Assembly (NCBI GenBank): GCA_043228905.1
Contig: JBHGNT010000012.1
Coordinates: 6,572,001-6,636,000, forward strand
From: Azolla caroliniana
Lineage: Eukaryota; Polypodiophyta
DNA: 64,000 nt
Direction: 5' to 3'
In this document: positions 32,905-47,900 of the stretch, piece by piece
Position numbering within the stretch: position 1 is the stretch's first letter
Layout: every line of letters begins with the position of its first letter
Translations under genes and position numbers: made by a program
Notes under the pieces: model-generated
Databases searched by the model: none
Seen by the model: only the letters and a program-made list of their open reading frames with translations
Told to the model about the DNA's origin: nothing

Positions 32905-35900
32905 CTAGAGTAAAAGATGACAAGGTTCAATAATAGATTCATTCACTTGTAAGTTCTTTTCTCAAAGAAAATGGGAACAACGTACACATACCCTTGCATG
33001 AATGGCCTTTACAGGAGCGTTAGATGCCAACATTTCCCCATGATAATTGCTCCCAAATTCAAACCAGAGCGTAAGCAATCTTGGCAATGCCTGAAATAAG
33101 CGGCGATGCCCTTTGTGCAAACCCTTTGCATAGTAAAGGATTACATCTGGAAGCAAACTCCACCAAGGCTTTTCGTCAACTTTGTTAGCTGCCATCGACA
33201 CAGATTGTTGTTTCGTAAGGAACTGTTGACTTTCCTCCTGTCTTTTTTTAGCATCTGCAAGTAAATCATCACAATATCTCGCCAAGTAGAAGTAGCTTTT
33301 TTCCCATTTTGGTTGTAATTCTTTAACCCGAGTGTACATACTAAGGACATCTTCCTTTTGTTTTTGCCCAGTGCTGTGAACCCACCTTGCAAGAAGTAGT
33401 AAAGTTTTTGCAGCATCCAGGTTATCGATTCTCTGCAATTCATTAACAAAAGAGGGTTCTTGTTCAACAGTAGATGAAGATGAAGGAATATGTAGGAGAC
33501 CGCCTAGAGCAGCTGTTCTTGCGGCTCCTAAAACATGAACTGATGCTTTTGCAAGTGCTTGTTGTAACTCTGCAATGGCACGGTGACTTTTTTTCGTATC
33601 CCATAAAAGCTTTGCTAACTCAATGTGAGCATTAGGAGCACCATAAGATTTAGCCTCCAATATTGCTCTGTTTGCAGTTTCATAATGACCTGCCACACGA
33701 CATAACTTTGCATATTGAAGCCAACAGTTACCTGATTCTAATGGCATATTGCTTGCAGATAGAATTAGTCTATGCAAAGCCAAAATTGGTTCTCTGGCCC
33801 ACAAAGATGGTTGAGTCACTTTCATGCGTCCTTCCCAACTTTGCACCATGTCTTGTAATTTACATCCCAAATTCAAATCCTTTATACCCTCACTCCCAAA
33901 ACATTCTTGGAAAATCTCCAATTCATGTAGCATATGAAGCTTGATTATCAAAGGATATGCACGAGAATATGACTCCATGCTAGCAGCAGCAAGAGGGGCA
34001 AGAAGTTCATGTCGCGACTGGATCATAGACTTTGAAAACGTGTAGTTATCTTTTCCTTGCATAGCAAGTAGCACTTTTGCAAGACTTATATCAAAAGCAA
34101 TGTTGCTATCAATCATATGAGATTGATTTCCTTCACCCATTGTCCCTTGAACATATTCATCAAGAAGTTCCCACTGTCCAAGCCTCCATGCTGCTTGCAC
34201 ACCCCACATGCTCCACTCCTTTTTATTCTCTGCAAATCTAAGGAGTAGCCCATCTACATGTGTGACCATTGCTTGTAAATGCCCCATGTTTAAAAGGCAA
34301 TTGAGAACGCCTTCATGTCTTGAAACACTTTTAGGATCCATTTGCAAAGCTTGTTCACAGCAAGTCAGCGCATCTGCCCAATTACCAGCCTTCTCATTAA
34401 TAAGGACTTCATCCTGTAAACTAAGAGATTTATGCAACCTAGATAGACCACAAAGCCCATCAGGTTCATCCAAACCACTATATACCCCAAGAAGAAAACT
34501 GATATCATCATCTTCAAATGACCCACTGCTCTCTGCGGCTGGGTTCAATGCACCTGACTTTGCACGAACATGGGTTTCAAAGTAGAGCAATGCCCTAGCA
34601 TAAGCTTGACACCGAAATGAAGCACCAGCAAGTGCAGTCTTTGGAACAGCTTCCAACAGCTGAGAGACATGCATATTTTGAGATATAGATTCAGGATGAG
34701 TATTATCACTATGTTTGTTCCTACTTGATTTCCCAGAACTACGTTGCCCTTTCTGACTCCCTAAAGCCTCTTTCTGGGTCAGGATATCTTGCTTACTTTC
34801 ATCCAGCCATTGAGCTAAGTTATCAAGTAAAGTAAAAACTGCTTGAATGCTCACTTCACTTGGAGCTGCCCAGCTACGAGTCCCATTAGGGGGAGCTGAT
34901 CCTCCATGGTTACTCAGCAATGCAGTTTCATTAACTGTAGATGCTGCTTCAGCAAGAACAGCCAGTATCTCATCTGTTACACTGGAACGAGCCTCAACAG
35001 TTCCATCACAAACTACATTTAGAACAATGTATGGAAGCAGATACAAGGCTGTGGCCATATCATGTCTTAAAATACCTTTGCATGCATTAAATATGGATGA
35101 TCTGGGTCCTGTTGAAAGCAATACAAGACGGCGTACCCAAAGATACATCCATCGTCTGAATGACAAGGTAGGACGGAAAATAGTTCCAGAAAGAACCGGA
35201 GCATTTGCGTTCTTCAGCAAATACTTTGAAGTTAAGCACGGGGTAATAATATCTTTGACATCCTCTGAAAACCTACTCCAAAGCTTCTCTCCTCTTTCTA
35301 CCATAGACAATGTACAACTATTATCAGACTTTTTACCAACTTTAGTGGCAGAATTCAATCTAGTTACAACTGAATCATGTGAAGAACCCAGAACCGCTTC
35401 TCTACAACCACTTAGTTTCAATAGTTCCTGGATAGCCAGAGCTGCAGCATCTTGAATATCTGTCTCCAAAGCCGCACGGAGTACTCTAACAAGATGTTTG
35501 TCAATGAGCTCAAAGATAAGATCATCATCACTTCTTTCAATCTTAGAGCGTGCACGAAGTTTCAAATTCAATTTAACTGGATCGACGGCACCCAGCTCCC
35601 CTAAGCATTCTGCACAAAGCAGCTTGAACTTCTCACTTGTCAATGATCTAGACTCTTCAACACATCCCTGTAACAGAGATATAACTAGATCGCTTACGAT
35701 TGGTGCATCGGAACTGCAGTCTGCCAACAGCATAGTCATCATCTCATTTCTTCTAGAGCTCATTAGTTTCTTTAACTCACTGGAAGCCATTAAACGAACG
35801 CTAATATTCTCATGACGAATGCCGTCAGCCGCTCGACGGAGTTGACCACATAATGTGGTTATACCTCTAGCTTGCTGGAGCACAGAATTCACATTTTCAA

Positions 35901-38900
35901 GCTCAGGGAGACTGGGCAAAAGCGGAAGTTCACCTGCTTGGTCATCAAGTATAGTTCTATTAGTTACAATTAGTTCTTCGAGCAATTCTACAACTGCACT
36001 GAGAAGATGTCCAGACACTTCCTTTTGTCGCTCAAGGCATGGCATAACAGCAACAACAATCTGGCTGGCCACGCTCTTTAGGTTTGTAGGACACACTACA
36101 ACAAGTTTCCTAATAAATGACAACCATACTTGCAAGCATTCAAATTGAAGTGCTTCATCATGAATTGCTCTTGTCAAAAGAACCATAATTTTGGGTATAA
36201 ACGCACTAAGATGGCAGCCAATCATCTCAATTAATTTATTAATACATCGAAGGCCTCGCTCCTGCACATTAGCATCTGCAGATTTTAGCATTTTGCGATC
36301 AACACTATTAAGAAGCCCAACAAAATGTGTTTTGAGGAATCCTGGAAGTTCATCAGATCCTGAGACAATACAAGCAACTTCTTGTATCATCAGAGGAACT
36401 CGTGCTGACCTATAAACATAGCAAGAAATTAAGACAATGAAAAGCAAGCCATAAATTTTTGGCCCAAAATCCTAAATGTGTACATCAAGCCTTGAGGCTT
36501 GACAATCTTATCATACAGATCCTTTTTAATTTTTTATTTGTTCAGACCCCACTACCAACTTAATGTTCCTAAAAGCCAATTTATTTCCCCTTCCACAACT
36601 TGAAGATCTGACTACAAATTTTCCTTTATGATAAAGTGTAAGATAAGGTTTGCCAAAAGATCTTCTAGTGTTAGCAATGGCTCGATGGTCGCATATTTAT
36701 GAAAAACGTTTACCTAGCAGCTACAGACATATCTTAGCACATGGTTGAGGTGAAGGGAATGAATCATAGTTGTTAAAAAACGCATATCTTATGTTTAGAA
36801 TATGTTTTAGAATATTCTGAAGTATAAACATGTATTCTTCATTTTAGAACTGCTATTTCAAAATGTTCCACGTGTTTAACGTATTTAACAATTATATACA
36901 TTTCCTAAAAATAATAAATAATAAAATTAGGCCAAAAAAACCATTGTTAGATGTGATACAAATATGATACGTAATTTAAGTATTCTATGTATTTAACATA
37001 TTCTAAATATTTTATCTTTAGAATACATATTCTGAGTATTTTAAAAAAGGTAAAATGCTTTTAAAATACTTTGATACATATTCTACACATATTGTCTGCT
37101 ACATACCATTGGGATGAATCAACCATACCATTGCTCAAATGGCACAATTGAAAAAAGGGCATTGGCCGAGGATGTTCAGGGAAATAACAAAACAATTGAG
37201 GAATTTCGGAGAAAACAACATGGATATTTAAGATTTTATCCCTGAGTGTAATCTATTCTGCTAAAGCCCATTGTCATTGGAAGAGAAAGAAATTAAAATT
37301 GTAGGATATAACAGTATTCCATGATCCATACCTTTTGATTGCATCCTCATCATTTACATCTCCAAGAAACTGCACAAGCTCATCGAGCAAAGCTGGTAAA
37401 ACTGCAGAGAATATCTCTCGTGTATCAGAACCAATTTGTGCTTCATAGAACTGAAGTGCAGTCATCAGGTCTTTCCCATCCGCTTTCAACAATAATATTG
37501 AGAGAACTTTATGGCACCATTCCAAAAGAAGCAAAGGTAGTTCTGTCCTTAGATGATTAGACAAAGAATGGAGTATTTTCAGAGCATCATCATTATGTTC
37601 TTGCTGAATAACTAATTTTGGCAGCACAACAGGTACAATCTCTCTGATCACATCTTCAGTATGTAAGCCCAACACTGCATCAGCATAGTTTTGGACAATA
37701 AGTGGTCTGGTTACAAGACGACCACTAAGATATGCAAATAATTCAGGTTGTATTACATCAACCATCAGTTGCACTCTGTTAGGATTCCCTTCCTTAGATT
37801 GAACAGCTAAACACTTCTGTAAAAGGGTGACACTAGTGGATTGCACGGATGCATATTTGCTGTCAAGTTGTTCCAGGAGTAAAACAAACGAGAAAAAGAA
37901 CAATTGCTGATGATCGGAAGCAGTGAGAACAACTGATGCAATAACTTCAAGCAAACTTTCTAAAAGATCGGGATCTTCTGTATGCACTAGAGCATGTTTA
38001 AACTTCCCCAGAACTTGAAGCTCTTTCGTAGACTTATCACTATCTAGTCCATTATCATCATCAAGCAAGCCATCAAGAACATGAGGATGGAAAAAGTGCT
38101 GGATCTGGAGGCAAAAGGTCTTTCTTACAGCTCTATGAGGATGCAATGGTAAAACATCCAAACACTTAAGCAATTCCTGTTTCATTTTATAAATACCCAT
38201 TTGAGATGAATGTGTTAGGATGGAAGAAATGCTCACTATGAATGCAACCTGCACTTTCTGTGATGGTTCATCAAACAGAAGAAACTTAAACAAGGACTGC
38301 CATATATTGACAGGATAATCGTCCCCTAGTCCTAACTGATCTGACACCCAAAGACCACATCCTGGACATAATACACATCTCTCTTGATCTCCAAATGCAG
38401 TGTCTTCTGTTTTATTAATAAAAGCCTGACTTTTTCCCTTGCATGCAATATTGCCCAAAGCCTGGGCAACAGCCTCCCGAACCTGTGAAGATTTATCCAT
38501 GCACATAGTCCTACACCATGAAATGAACACGCTTTATAAGCACAATGCAACAGAATGCATTTATCTGAACGAGCCTATACACATTGGACACCTGAATATT
38601 TCATATAATTCACATCTTCTTTCTCCAGAAAATATAACTGAACTGGATAATAATAGGACCATTTTGCTGCGGATGAAAGCATCTTCATCTTTCAGTGCAT
38701 GAATATATAAATTCTTGAATTCTATTTCATCAATATTTGGTTTAAGTAGGAACAGTAATTTCACAGCACAGCATTTTGCTTTTTGGGTCTCTTCTCCTTC
38801 AGTAGAAAAAACTGTAGACGACAGATATTGCAGTAATTTGAGTAAATCTGGTGAGACATTTAGCCTTTGAAAGTTATTGTCTACATCTGCATCATTCACC

Positions 38901-41900
38901 AGAACAAGTAAGCTCATACTGCAACATGCAAAAGACTGTTGACTTAAGTTTTACCTGCACTGAGGAGTTTTTCAACTCCCTCTAAAAACAGTACCAGTTG
39001 AGCCATCGCCAGATTTCTATGTTGTACCTATAATAATTGATAGGCAGTTAAATACTCTAGAAGAACCATCAACTTGCACTCAGCATATAAATATACGGGA
39101 AGAATTTTGAAGTACCATTGAGGTTTTCTTTATTTCACCAAATGCCTCTAAGCTTTTCATGATTTCCCCAAATGTCCTGGCAGAGACTCTCCTATGCAGT
39201 TGTGTTATAGAGCTAGTATATGGTCAATCCATCCAAATTTTCTCAATTATACATACTATATGAGTAATGTAGATTCAGTGTTTGACCACAGGCGTTTAGG
39301 GAAAGAATGAAAACTCAGGGCATTTTGGTAAAATTTTGGATGTTTCAGAGTTTTTCCCAGGTTATAAAGGTGGTGAATTAAAACCTTCCCATTCATCCAC
39401 GGAATCCAAAACTCCAGCAGCTTGATAAGACCTCCATAATATATACTGCATGGATGGCAAGAGAATACACTGGCAAGCACTTTAAAGGCAGACAACATGC
39501 CATCCAAGTTATTCTTACTTGATCCACAGTCATCTGGTTTTAATGTATCAATAATGTACAACATCTGTTGGTGTAAAAGAGCTGCACAACATCTTTTTTG
39601 CTCTTCAATTTCAGAAATAGAACTGAAATCCAGACCGATGTCAGGTCTGTTTGCGCAGACCAAAGGCCTATATACATCATGACTATAAAGTTCTTCAAAA
39701 ATGATCTCCCCTGATCCACATGTTTCAGTTGCTTCCAACTTTTGACGCTTCACAGTTATATCCAAACTACATACTGATCTTCTTTTCCTGTTCACCAGTT
39801 CAAATTTTTCAATTGCCTGCTGATCTTTGGCTAAAATAATCTGAGTCTTATCACCTTTCACACCAGTGCAAACTGATTCTATGATTTTTGAGTTCAGTTT
39901 TATAAGGTCTAGTGTGTTAATAACATAGTCCAGACATTTGGAAATGTGCAAGCAAATTTCTGGAACAAAGAGGAGTCGAAGAAACTTATCAATTCCCCAA
40001 ATCAGTGGTGGACAGTGCTTCAAAATCATCTCGAATGATAAACACAATGCGATCTGAAACAAGAATAACACAGCATTAATCAATTAATGCAAGGTTCTGC
40101 ATTCTGGGAATTTTCTGCAAGGTCCAATGGCAGAGAAAGAAAGTAAGAAAGATATATTAACGTCTTCTAAGACCATATTTGGCCATAACTCGATCACTTG
40201 AACCCCAAATACCCAACTTACTTTAAGCTCTGGACTATCCATATTCAGTACAGCTTCTGGGAGAAGTGCCAGGATATGGTGGGCAGTTGATTCAATTGCT
40301 TCTCTATGCACCGATGTAAATAAGGCAGAAAAGCATGAAGCTAAAGCCATGTCGTATGAAACATCCCTGTACGAAAAATATTTGACATCAAGCATCAAAG
40401 TAAAGCCTACCATAGCAAGAGAAACCTAAAGCTTTCAGTCAAAATGACCAACCTAAATGCCTTTGATACATTTTTCTCAGAAAGGATGGTACTCATAGTG
40501 AGAGTAAGCTTCTCAATTGGTATCATTTCAACATCTACAATCGGGATCACTCTATGTAAGAGCTCAAAACAAGTCTGCAACAACATGGTCTCATTTAGTC
40601 CCTTCTATTAATTCTAATTTCAGCTTACAAGAACTCTCAATCATAGATGGATATACTGTATATAGCACAATCAAATCAACCTTTTGCAAGGAGCTATCCC
40701 CAAAGCAAATCAAGTTTCCAATGGAAGCTATAAATGATGGCGTAATTAGGCCTTCCACGTGCAGCATTCCCTCAGATAGGATCCTCATCAATAATTTCAT
40801 TGTCCACTCAGCAAGAGGCTGCCAACGAGCATTCCCAGTTACATCCAAAAGTAGACCTGGACCATCTTTTGCTCTCCAATATGATGGAAGCTCGCAAAAG
40901 GATTGTTTTGAATCAGAATCGAGCTGAGCATACACTTCACAGAAGCATTTGATGCAAAGCTGAGACCTTTGCTTGGAAGAGATTGATGGCACACAAACTG
41001 ATGCTACATAAACCAAATCTGAAATTAAAGAAAACATTAGCAGGACCGATGCAACACAAAAGATATTTAACTGGATAACTGACAACACCTCAGCTTAAAA
41101 TAATGAATTGTATTTAATACAATGTTCAATAGTACTAAGTCTCTCAGGTTCATGTTGACATGAAAAGGGGGACGTTAAATAAGTAGTTGAACATCACATT
41201 GGAAGTGGTTGCTCTACACTACACTTTCCATCACAAAACTTAGGCAAACACCACTTTTCATCATTTATCTAAGCATTACCTTGGATGTTCTAATTTCCTT
41301 TAAGATGAGCAGATATTCTATCCCTATATCTTCAGCCTCTAACTCTAATCACTATTCTCTGGTCTGAAAAAGGTCCTCATTTCCAGATCTTTGGACTCCA
41401 TCTATTGCCACTTTAAAAACATGCATACCCTTGACATTTTCCCTCAAGCTTAGCCCATGTCGTACAATACTCATGGCAAAAACAAATGTGGGACAATCTG
41501 CTTACACCTCAGGCTTCATGTTTTTGCAGAAGCTGGCATGGACTACTGACGAAGGATCCAATGCTATAAATTCAGAATCATGCAGGAAAGAATTCTGATG
41601 TTGCTAAGCATTTGCTTTGAACATTAGCCAAAGGCTGGCAAACTTTTAATCATGTCTTACACATACATCTCCTGCAAAGAGCAAACTCATGACATCCAGC
41701 ATCGATAAATAATCTACTATCTCAAGTTGGGGTGAATTCTTCTTAATCTAACTCCATCTGAACTTACCGATTTGACTCTATTCTGTCTATTTCACAAACT
41801 GGTCACTTTTAGAGTCAAATTTAAAGAGACTTGACGTGCACATGTTCAAGTGTAATCCCAATAATAGAAAATTGCAAAATAGTGACACCCAAACGAACAA

Positions 41901-44900
41901 AACATGTTGGGGCACCTGCAAGGAATTGAAGGGATGCACCAAACCACATTCTCATCACTTGCCATTTAATGGGAGAAAGCAATCGCCCTGTTGGGTTCTT
42001 GCTTTGAATCCCAAAAAGCTTCATCACTTTAGGGTTCTAAGAGTATTTTTAGACAAGGGGAAAAAACCTCCTGAAGAGGGAAAATATGCCCATGTAGTCC
42101 TAAGTGTGTTCACACACATCATTGTCCTAAGTGTGTTCACACATTACTGTCCTAAATGTGTTCACACACATCACTATCCTAAGTGTGTTCACACATCACT
42201 GTCCTAAGTGTGTTCACACACATCACTACCAAAATATGTCAACAAATCCCCCTTAGGAGTGATGCGGTGAACAAGGAGCTGACACTCATGGTTAAACAAG
42301 TGCCAAGCTATGTGGATAGAGATGAATCCACAAATGGGATTAGGCCTAAAGCTTTGCGGAAAGCTTCAAACCTCTCCCTATGCAGAGCCTTTGTGAAGAG
42401 GTCTGCAATGTTCTCCTGCATGGGCACATAAGCCAAACTGATCTCTCCAATGGAGAACCTTTCCCTGACATAGTGATATGCACCTCAATGTGCTTAGTGC
42501 GAGCATGGAACACAGGGTTCCTCGCAACTGCCATTGCGCTTTGACTGTCAGTGAAGATGGTGGTGGCAGAAGACTAACCAACACCCAAATCAGCTAAAAG
42601 GCATCTGAGCAACACACACTCAACTGTAGCTGTGAAAGCTGCCCTATACTCAGCCTCACAACTAGAAGTGGCCACAGTAGGCTGCTTCTTGCTCAACCAA
42701 GATATCCATGAGCTACCAAGCATGAAGCAAAAACCACTTGTGAACACACAAGTGTCATAACAACCAGCCCAAAATCAGAGTCAGAAAAAGCATGCAGGTC
42801 TGGCGGTAGTGATCCCCCCTTGGGATAAAACAACCCAAGTGACCGGGTACCACTCAAGTAGCGAAAGTTGCGCTTAACTGCCTGCCAATGCTTAACTCCT
42901 GGGCAATGCATAAACCTGCTCATCTGAGAGACAGCAAACTGAATGTCAGGTCGGGTTATGCATAAGTAAATCAAGCATCCAACTGCTTGCTGATAGAGAA
43001 CAGCATCAAATGCATCTCCAGCATCATGAAGGCTCAAACATAAACCTGTCTCCATGGGAGTGGCAATAGGTTTACAGTCTTCAAGGCCAAAACGCTGCAA
43101 TAATGTGTCAATGTATTTCGATTGACACAAAGCTATTCCACCATCAACTTGCATAAATTGAATGCCCAAATAATGATGCAAATGCCCCAAATCTGACATC
43201 TCAAAAGAGGCATGCAAATCAGCCTTAAAGTCAGCAATATCCTTCTCATTGGGACCAGTGAGCAACATATCATCAACATACACAACCATGATCAGAAATA
43301 CATCATCAGCATGCTTAACATATAAGGTGCTTTCAGTTGGACTATTCTCAAACCCAAATGCAATCAAATAGGCATGTATCTTTTCATACCAAGAATGTGG
43401 TGCTTGCTTCAAGCCATATAATGCCTTTCGCAACCTGCACACTTTGTGTTCATGCCCTTTTTGCACAAAACCACGGGGCTGGGATACATACATTCCAACC
43501 ACGATGAGCTGCAATTGCACAGATGCTACAAACAGTAGTCATACGGCAGGTGGGAGCAAAGGTCTCATCAAAATCAATGCCTTTTTCTTGGGCATAACCT
43601 TTCGCAACAAGCCTAGCCTTATACCTGTCAATTGTTCCATCAAGTTTACACTTTAGCTTATATACCCACTTAGTGCCAATAGCCTTCTTGCCAGGAGGCA
43701 AGTCACATAAAGACCATGTACCAGTCTTCATAATAGCCTCATATTCTCTGAATTTTGTGCTTCATCAAAAGAAACAGGCTCACTCTCATTGCAAAGACTA
43801 GAGGCAGCCATTGCGTAACAATCTGATGCAAAAGAAGCACTATGATAACTTGAACGAGTACGGTATGGCAAAGGAAAATCGAATTTACTGTCTTGCAAAG
43901 TCTACAACAGCCATCTAGGCACAGTCTTTGCCTCCTCTATATCAGCCCTCTTAGTAATAAGTGCATCATGTAAGTCTGCATCAGAAATGGAATGATCTGC
44001 ATCATTATGAGTAGCTTCCAAAGGCTGACTGAGAAGGTGCCTCAAGTGGGTCAACACTTAATTGTCCACTAGTAAACTGAGGCAACAAAGTGTCATACAC
44101 ATCTTTGGAGCTAACTGATGTCTCCTTCGTACATGAAAGAAGTGGCTGAATTGCATCCTCCACAAAAACAACATCACGGCTAACCAAAATGCATTTAGAT
44201 TGTGGATGATATAGACGATAGCCTTTACTTTCAGAACTATTTCCTACAAAAATACATTTCACTGCTTTATCATCCAGTTTTTTGCGTTGTTGTTTAGGCA
44301 CTAATGCATATGCCAAACAACCAAAAACACGTAGAGGAGCAACAGATGGCTTTTGGCCATGCCAAGCTTCATATGGAGTGATAGAGTGCAGTGCTTTAGT
44401 GGGACACCTGTTAAGTACATATGTTGCACACATGACAGCCTCAAGCCAGAAATTATGTGGTAAGGCCTAACTTTTGACCATACACCTCGCCATTTCCATG
44501 AGTGACCTGTTCTTTCTTTCAGCAACTCCATTTTGTTGAGCTGTATACGACATTGTACACTGATGTTTTATCCCACGTTCAGCCAGAAATGCATTAAACT
44601 CAGAAGACATATACTCCCCCCCACGATCAGAACAAAGGGTGCCCATTTTACATGATGACAAATTCTCCGCCAAAGCTAGAAATTGTTTGAAGCACAGAAA
44701 CACTACGGACTTTGCGTTCAATGGATATACCCATGCATGCCTAGAAGAGTCATCAATGAAAGTCACAAAATAAAGATAGTTCCCAAGAGAATGTGTCTAC
44801 ATAGGACCACAAACATTGCTATGAACAAGCTGCAATTTCTGCGTAGCTAGAACTGAACCATCTTTTGGAATGGATGAATGGTGCATTTTGCCCAAAATGC

Positions 44901-47900
44901 AGCCTTCACAAACATGCTTCCGAGGTGCCTCAAGTTTGGCCAAGGAGGACACCATTTCAGATTTCTGCAGGCGAAGCAAACTTGCAAAAATAAGATGACC
45001 GAAGTGTGCATGCCAAATCTTTGCACCTGAAATAGCCTGCGAATCCTGTATATTGCACAGGCTGAATCATTTATAGATCGTTCATAATCTACGAGATTAT
45101 ACAGCCCACGACATAAAACGCCAGAAGCAATAATAACATCCCCATTGGACAGATCATGAAATGTAAACCTATCATCAACAAATTTAACAACCAAGCCAAC
45201 CTTGGCTAATGCTGAAATTGACAACAATTTTTTCTTGATCCCTGGCACAAACAAAGCATCTGACAAGATGAAAGGACTACCATCAGCAGTAGTCAAAATG
45301 ATCTTACCAACACCCATAACTGGATAAGATGAGTTGTTGGCGCATGTGACAGTATTCCCTTTAGGGGCAGGCTCCAATGAAGTGAAGAAATTGTGTTGCA
45401 AGGTAATATGTTTGGTTGCCCCACTGTCAAAGTACCAAACATCTGATTGTGCAACAAACATACATTGTTCAAGTGAAGATGGGTCAAAACTACAAACAGT
45501 AGTAAATGCGCATTCTTCATTCTGCACAAGATTTACAGACTCTATTTTTGGTGCAAAAACTTCTGCAACAACGAATCCTGCTTTTTTTTTTCTTTGCCTC
45601 TTTTGCAGCCAATTTTGGACAGTTCTTTATAATATGATCAATTCCTTTACAATATTTGCAAAATAGTTTTTGTTTCTATTCTTGTTTTTTTTCATTCACT
45701 TGTGAATTATTAGCAAATCTTTGCTTGCTAGCAAAAGAGTTCCATTTACCTTTGCCTTTCTGACTAGCTAGGAAAGCTTGATCTGCAACACGCATAATAG
45801 ACCTGTTTTGCCTAGACTGATCTTCCTGTAACAAAACAGAGACTAGCTCCTCGAATGATAAGGCATTGGGATTGCCTTTCATCATTAAACAAAGAGTAAA
45901 AGTAAAACTCTAATATGAATCAGTAATACCATTTAGAATGGTCTACAAAAGTGAACTATCTGGTATCATTTCATCAACAGAAATTAATTGTTCCTTGAAA
46001 TCTTTGATTTTTGTAAGAAAACCGTCCATAGAATCCCCTTCATTCATGTGCTCGCTCTGCAATTTTTTTCGGAGATAAGCAAAGGGAGCTGAGACTAGCA
46101 GTTGAAGAAGGGAAGCCGACGATCAAGGAAGGAGCGGGTGGAAAGCATCGAGCAGAAGAGAAAATATATATAGCGAGCAACGAACACAGGGGGATCTTAG
46201 AAGACTAAGCCGAGGAATAGACTAATAGAGAGTGTGTGAGTGTTTACCGATTATACTCGGTACTTGTATGCTACACGTAGTGAACATACATATATGCTTT
46301 GTGGGTAACCTTCGTGTCTATCTCATTCCTATTCATATCTCTCTATATAACGTTCGGTCTGTGTACGGATGAATATACGAATTAGTTGTAGCCGATTCCG
46401 AAGTGTGTCAATCTCATTCTCTATAAGCGATCCGATCCACGCTCATTAGTACGTCGTGACCTTGAGTCCCTTATGCACCACGATTTCTTGACCCAATTAC
46501 TCAGGAGGAGTAATCGAAGGTGTTCTCCGGGAGGGAGTAACAAGAAGAAGAAAACTTGTTGCATACAAATCGATCAACATGAACACTCAGATGTGAAGCG
46601 CCCTTCCCACCGAGAAACTCGACAAAAACAACTTCGCATCTTGGGAATACAAGATGCACCAATACCTTGTCGGCCAAGGCTATTGGAGTTACATCAAAGG
46701 AGCACAAGAAAATCAACCCAACCCGGCACATGCCTACCACCCAGCTGGGAGCAAGCGGCGAGTCACATGATGTATTGCCTTGCATCATGCGTTTATGATC
46801 GTATGCTCGGCTACATCCGAGAGGCCAAAATGCCAAAAGAGGCGTGGGGAAACCTCAAAAAGATATTCGCGGCCAACACAACTACATGAAACCTTCAACT
46901 TCACCAAGAGTTGAACGGCATACAAGAGAGGGATATGTCAATCGACAGCTACACCTTGAAGATTAAGGAGCTATGCAACAATGAAATGGTGTAGATATGC
47001 CTTGGTGGCCTCACCTCAGTTCAGCGCGATAAGGTCAGTCGTCCTCGCAAGGGAGAATCCTCCCTCATTCTTTGATCTCCAATCAATGCTACTGGTTGAA
47101 GAAAATCACGTCCGAACGAGGAGCAATGTGCAAGGACACATGCTCTATTCGAACTCAGATGGAGGAAAGGGGCAAGGTCGTGGAAGACGAGGCCGATTCG
47201 GCCAAGGCTGACACAACCAAGAACAACCCCGAGAACACAACTTCTACTACTGGCAAGACATTTCAACTCACGAGGCGGAGCATCTGGAAGAAGGGGGAGC
47301 AATCATGCTGGACCCAACCGACAAAACAACTCCGTCTAGTGCGGATACTGTGGCAAATTCGGCCATCACGAGGCAAAGTGTCGAAAGAAGAAGAGTGAGT
47401 TGGCTTTCACACGCCTACAACTTACTAACTACACCTCAAATTCCAACTACGACGATCGTGGCAGAATGTTCATGATGTGGTATAGGGCAAATTTGGTGAC
47501 AACATCGTGTCCGACAAGCACCTCCAACTCAGAAAATATATGGTTTGTCGACTCGGGTGCATCCAATCACATGACATCTCATGAAGATTGGTTTCGAGAG
47601 CTACGAAAGCCCGAACGACCCGGCTATGTGAAAACTAGGGATGACACAATTCACCCCATTTAGCATGTCGGTAACATCCCATTCGGCGAAGAGGGCAAAA
47701 AACCTACATCAAGAATGTCTTGCATGTTCCAACAATAACGAAGAACCTAGTCTTGATCGGCCAGATTGTGGAACAGGGCATGCAAGTTCGGTTCAATGGT
47801 GGAAGATGCTTCATCGAAAAGGAAAGCCGAATTATCGATCGTGGACGAAGAGAAGGCCGAATGTTCATCCTCGATTCTCATGAGATGAAATAGGCAATGT

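Noticed and set aside
33141-33467. 108-codon minus-strand ORF within ATR exon 11
   Set aside because: It overlaps the ATR coding frame, which has strong homology. It is a shadow in another frame.
36780-37090. Miniature transposon in ATR intron 10
   Set aside because: AT-rich sequence with several TAGAATAT/ATATTCTA motifs in both orientations, but no definable ends or target duplication.
38886-38917. ATR exon 9 starting at 38917 (MSLLVLVNDAD)
   Set aside because: The CAG acceptor there breaks the frame from exon 8. The acceptor at 38888-38887 gives a phase-1 join without a stop.
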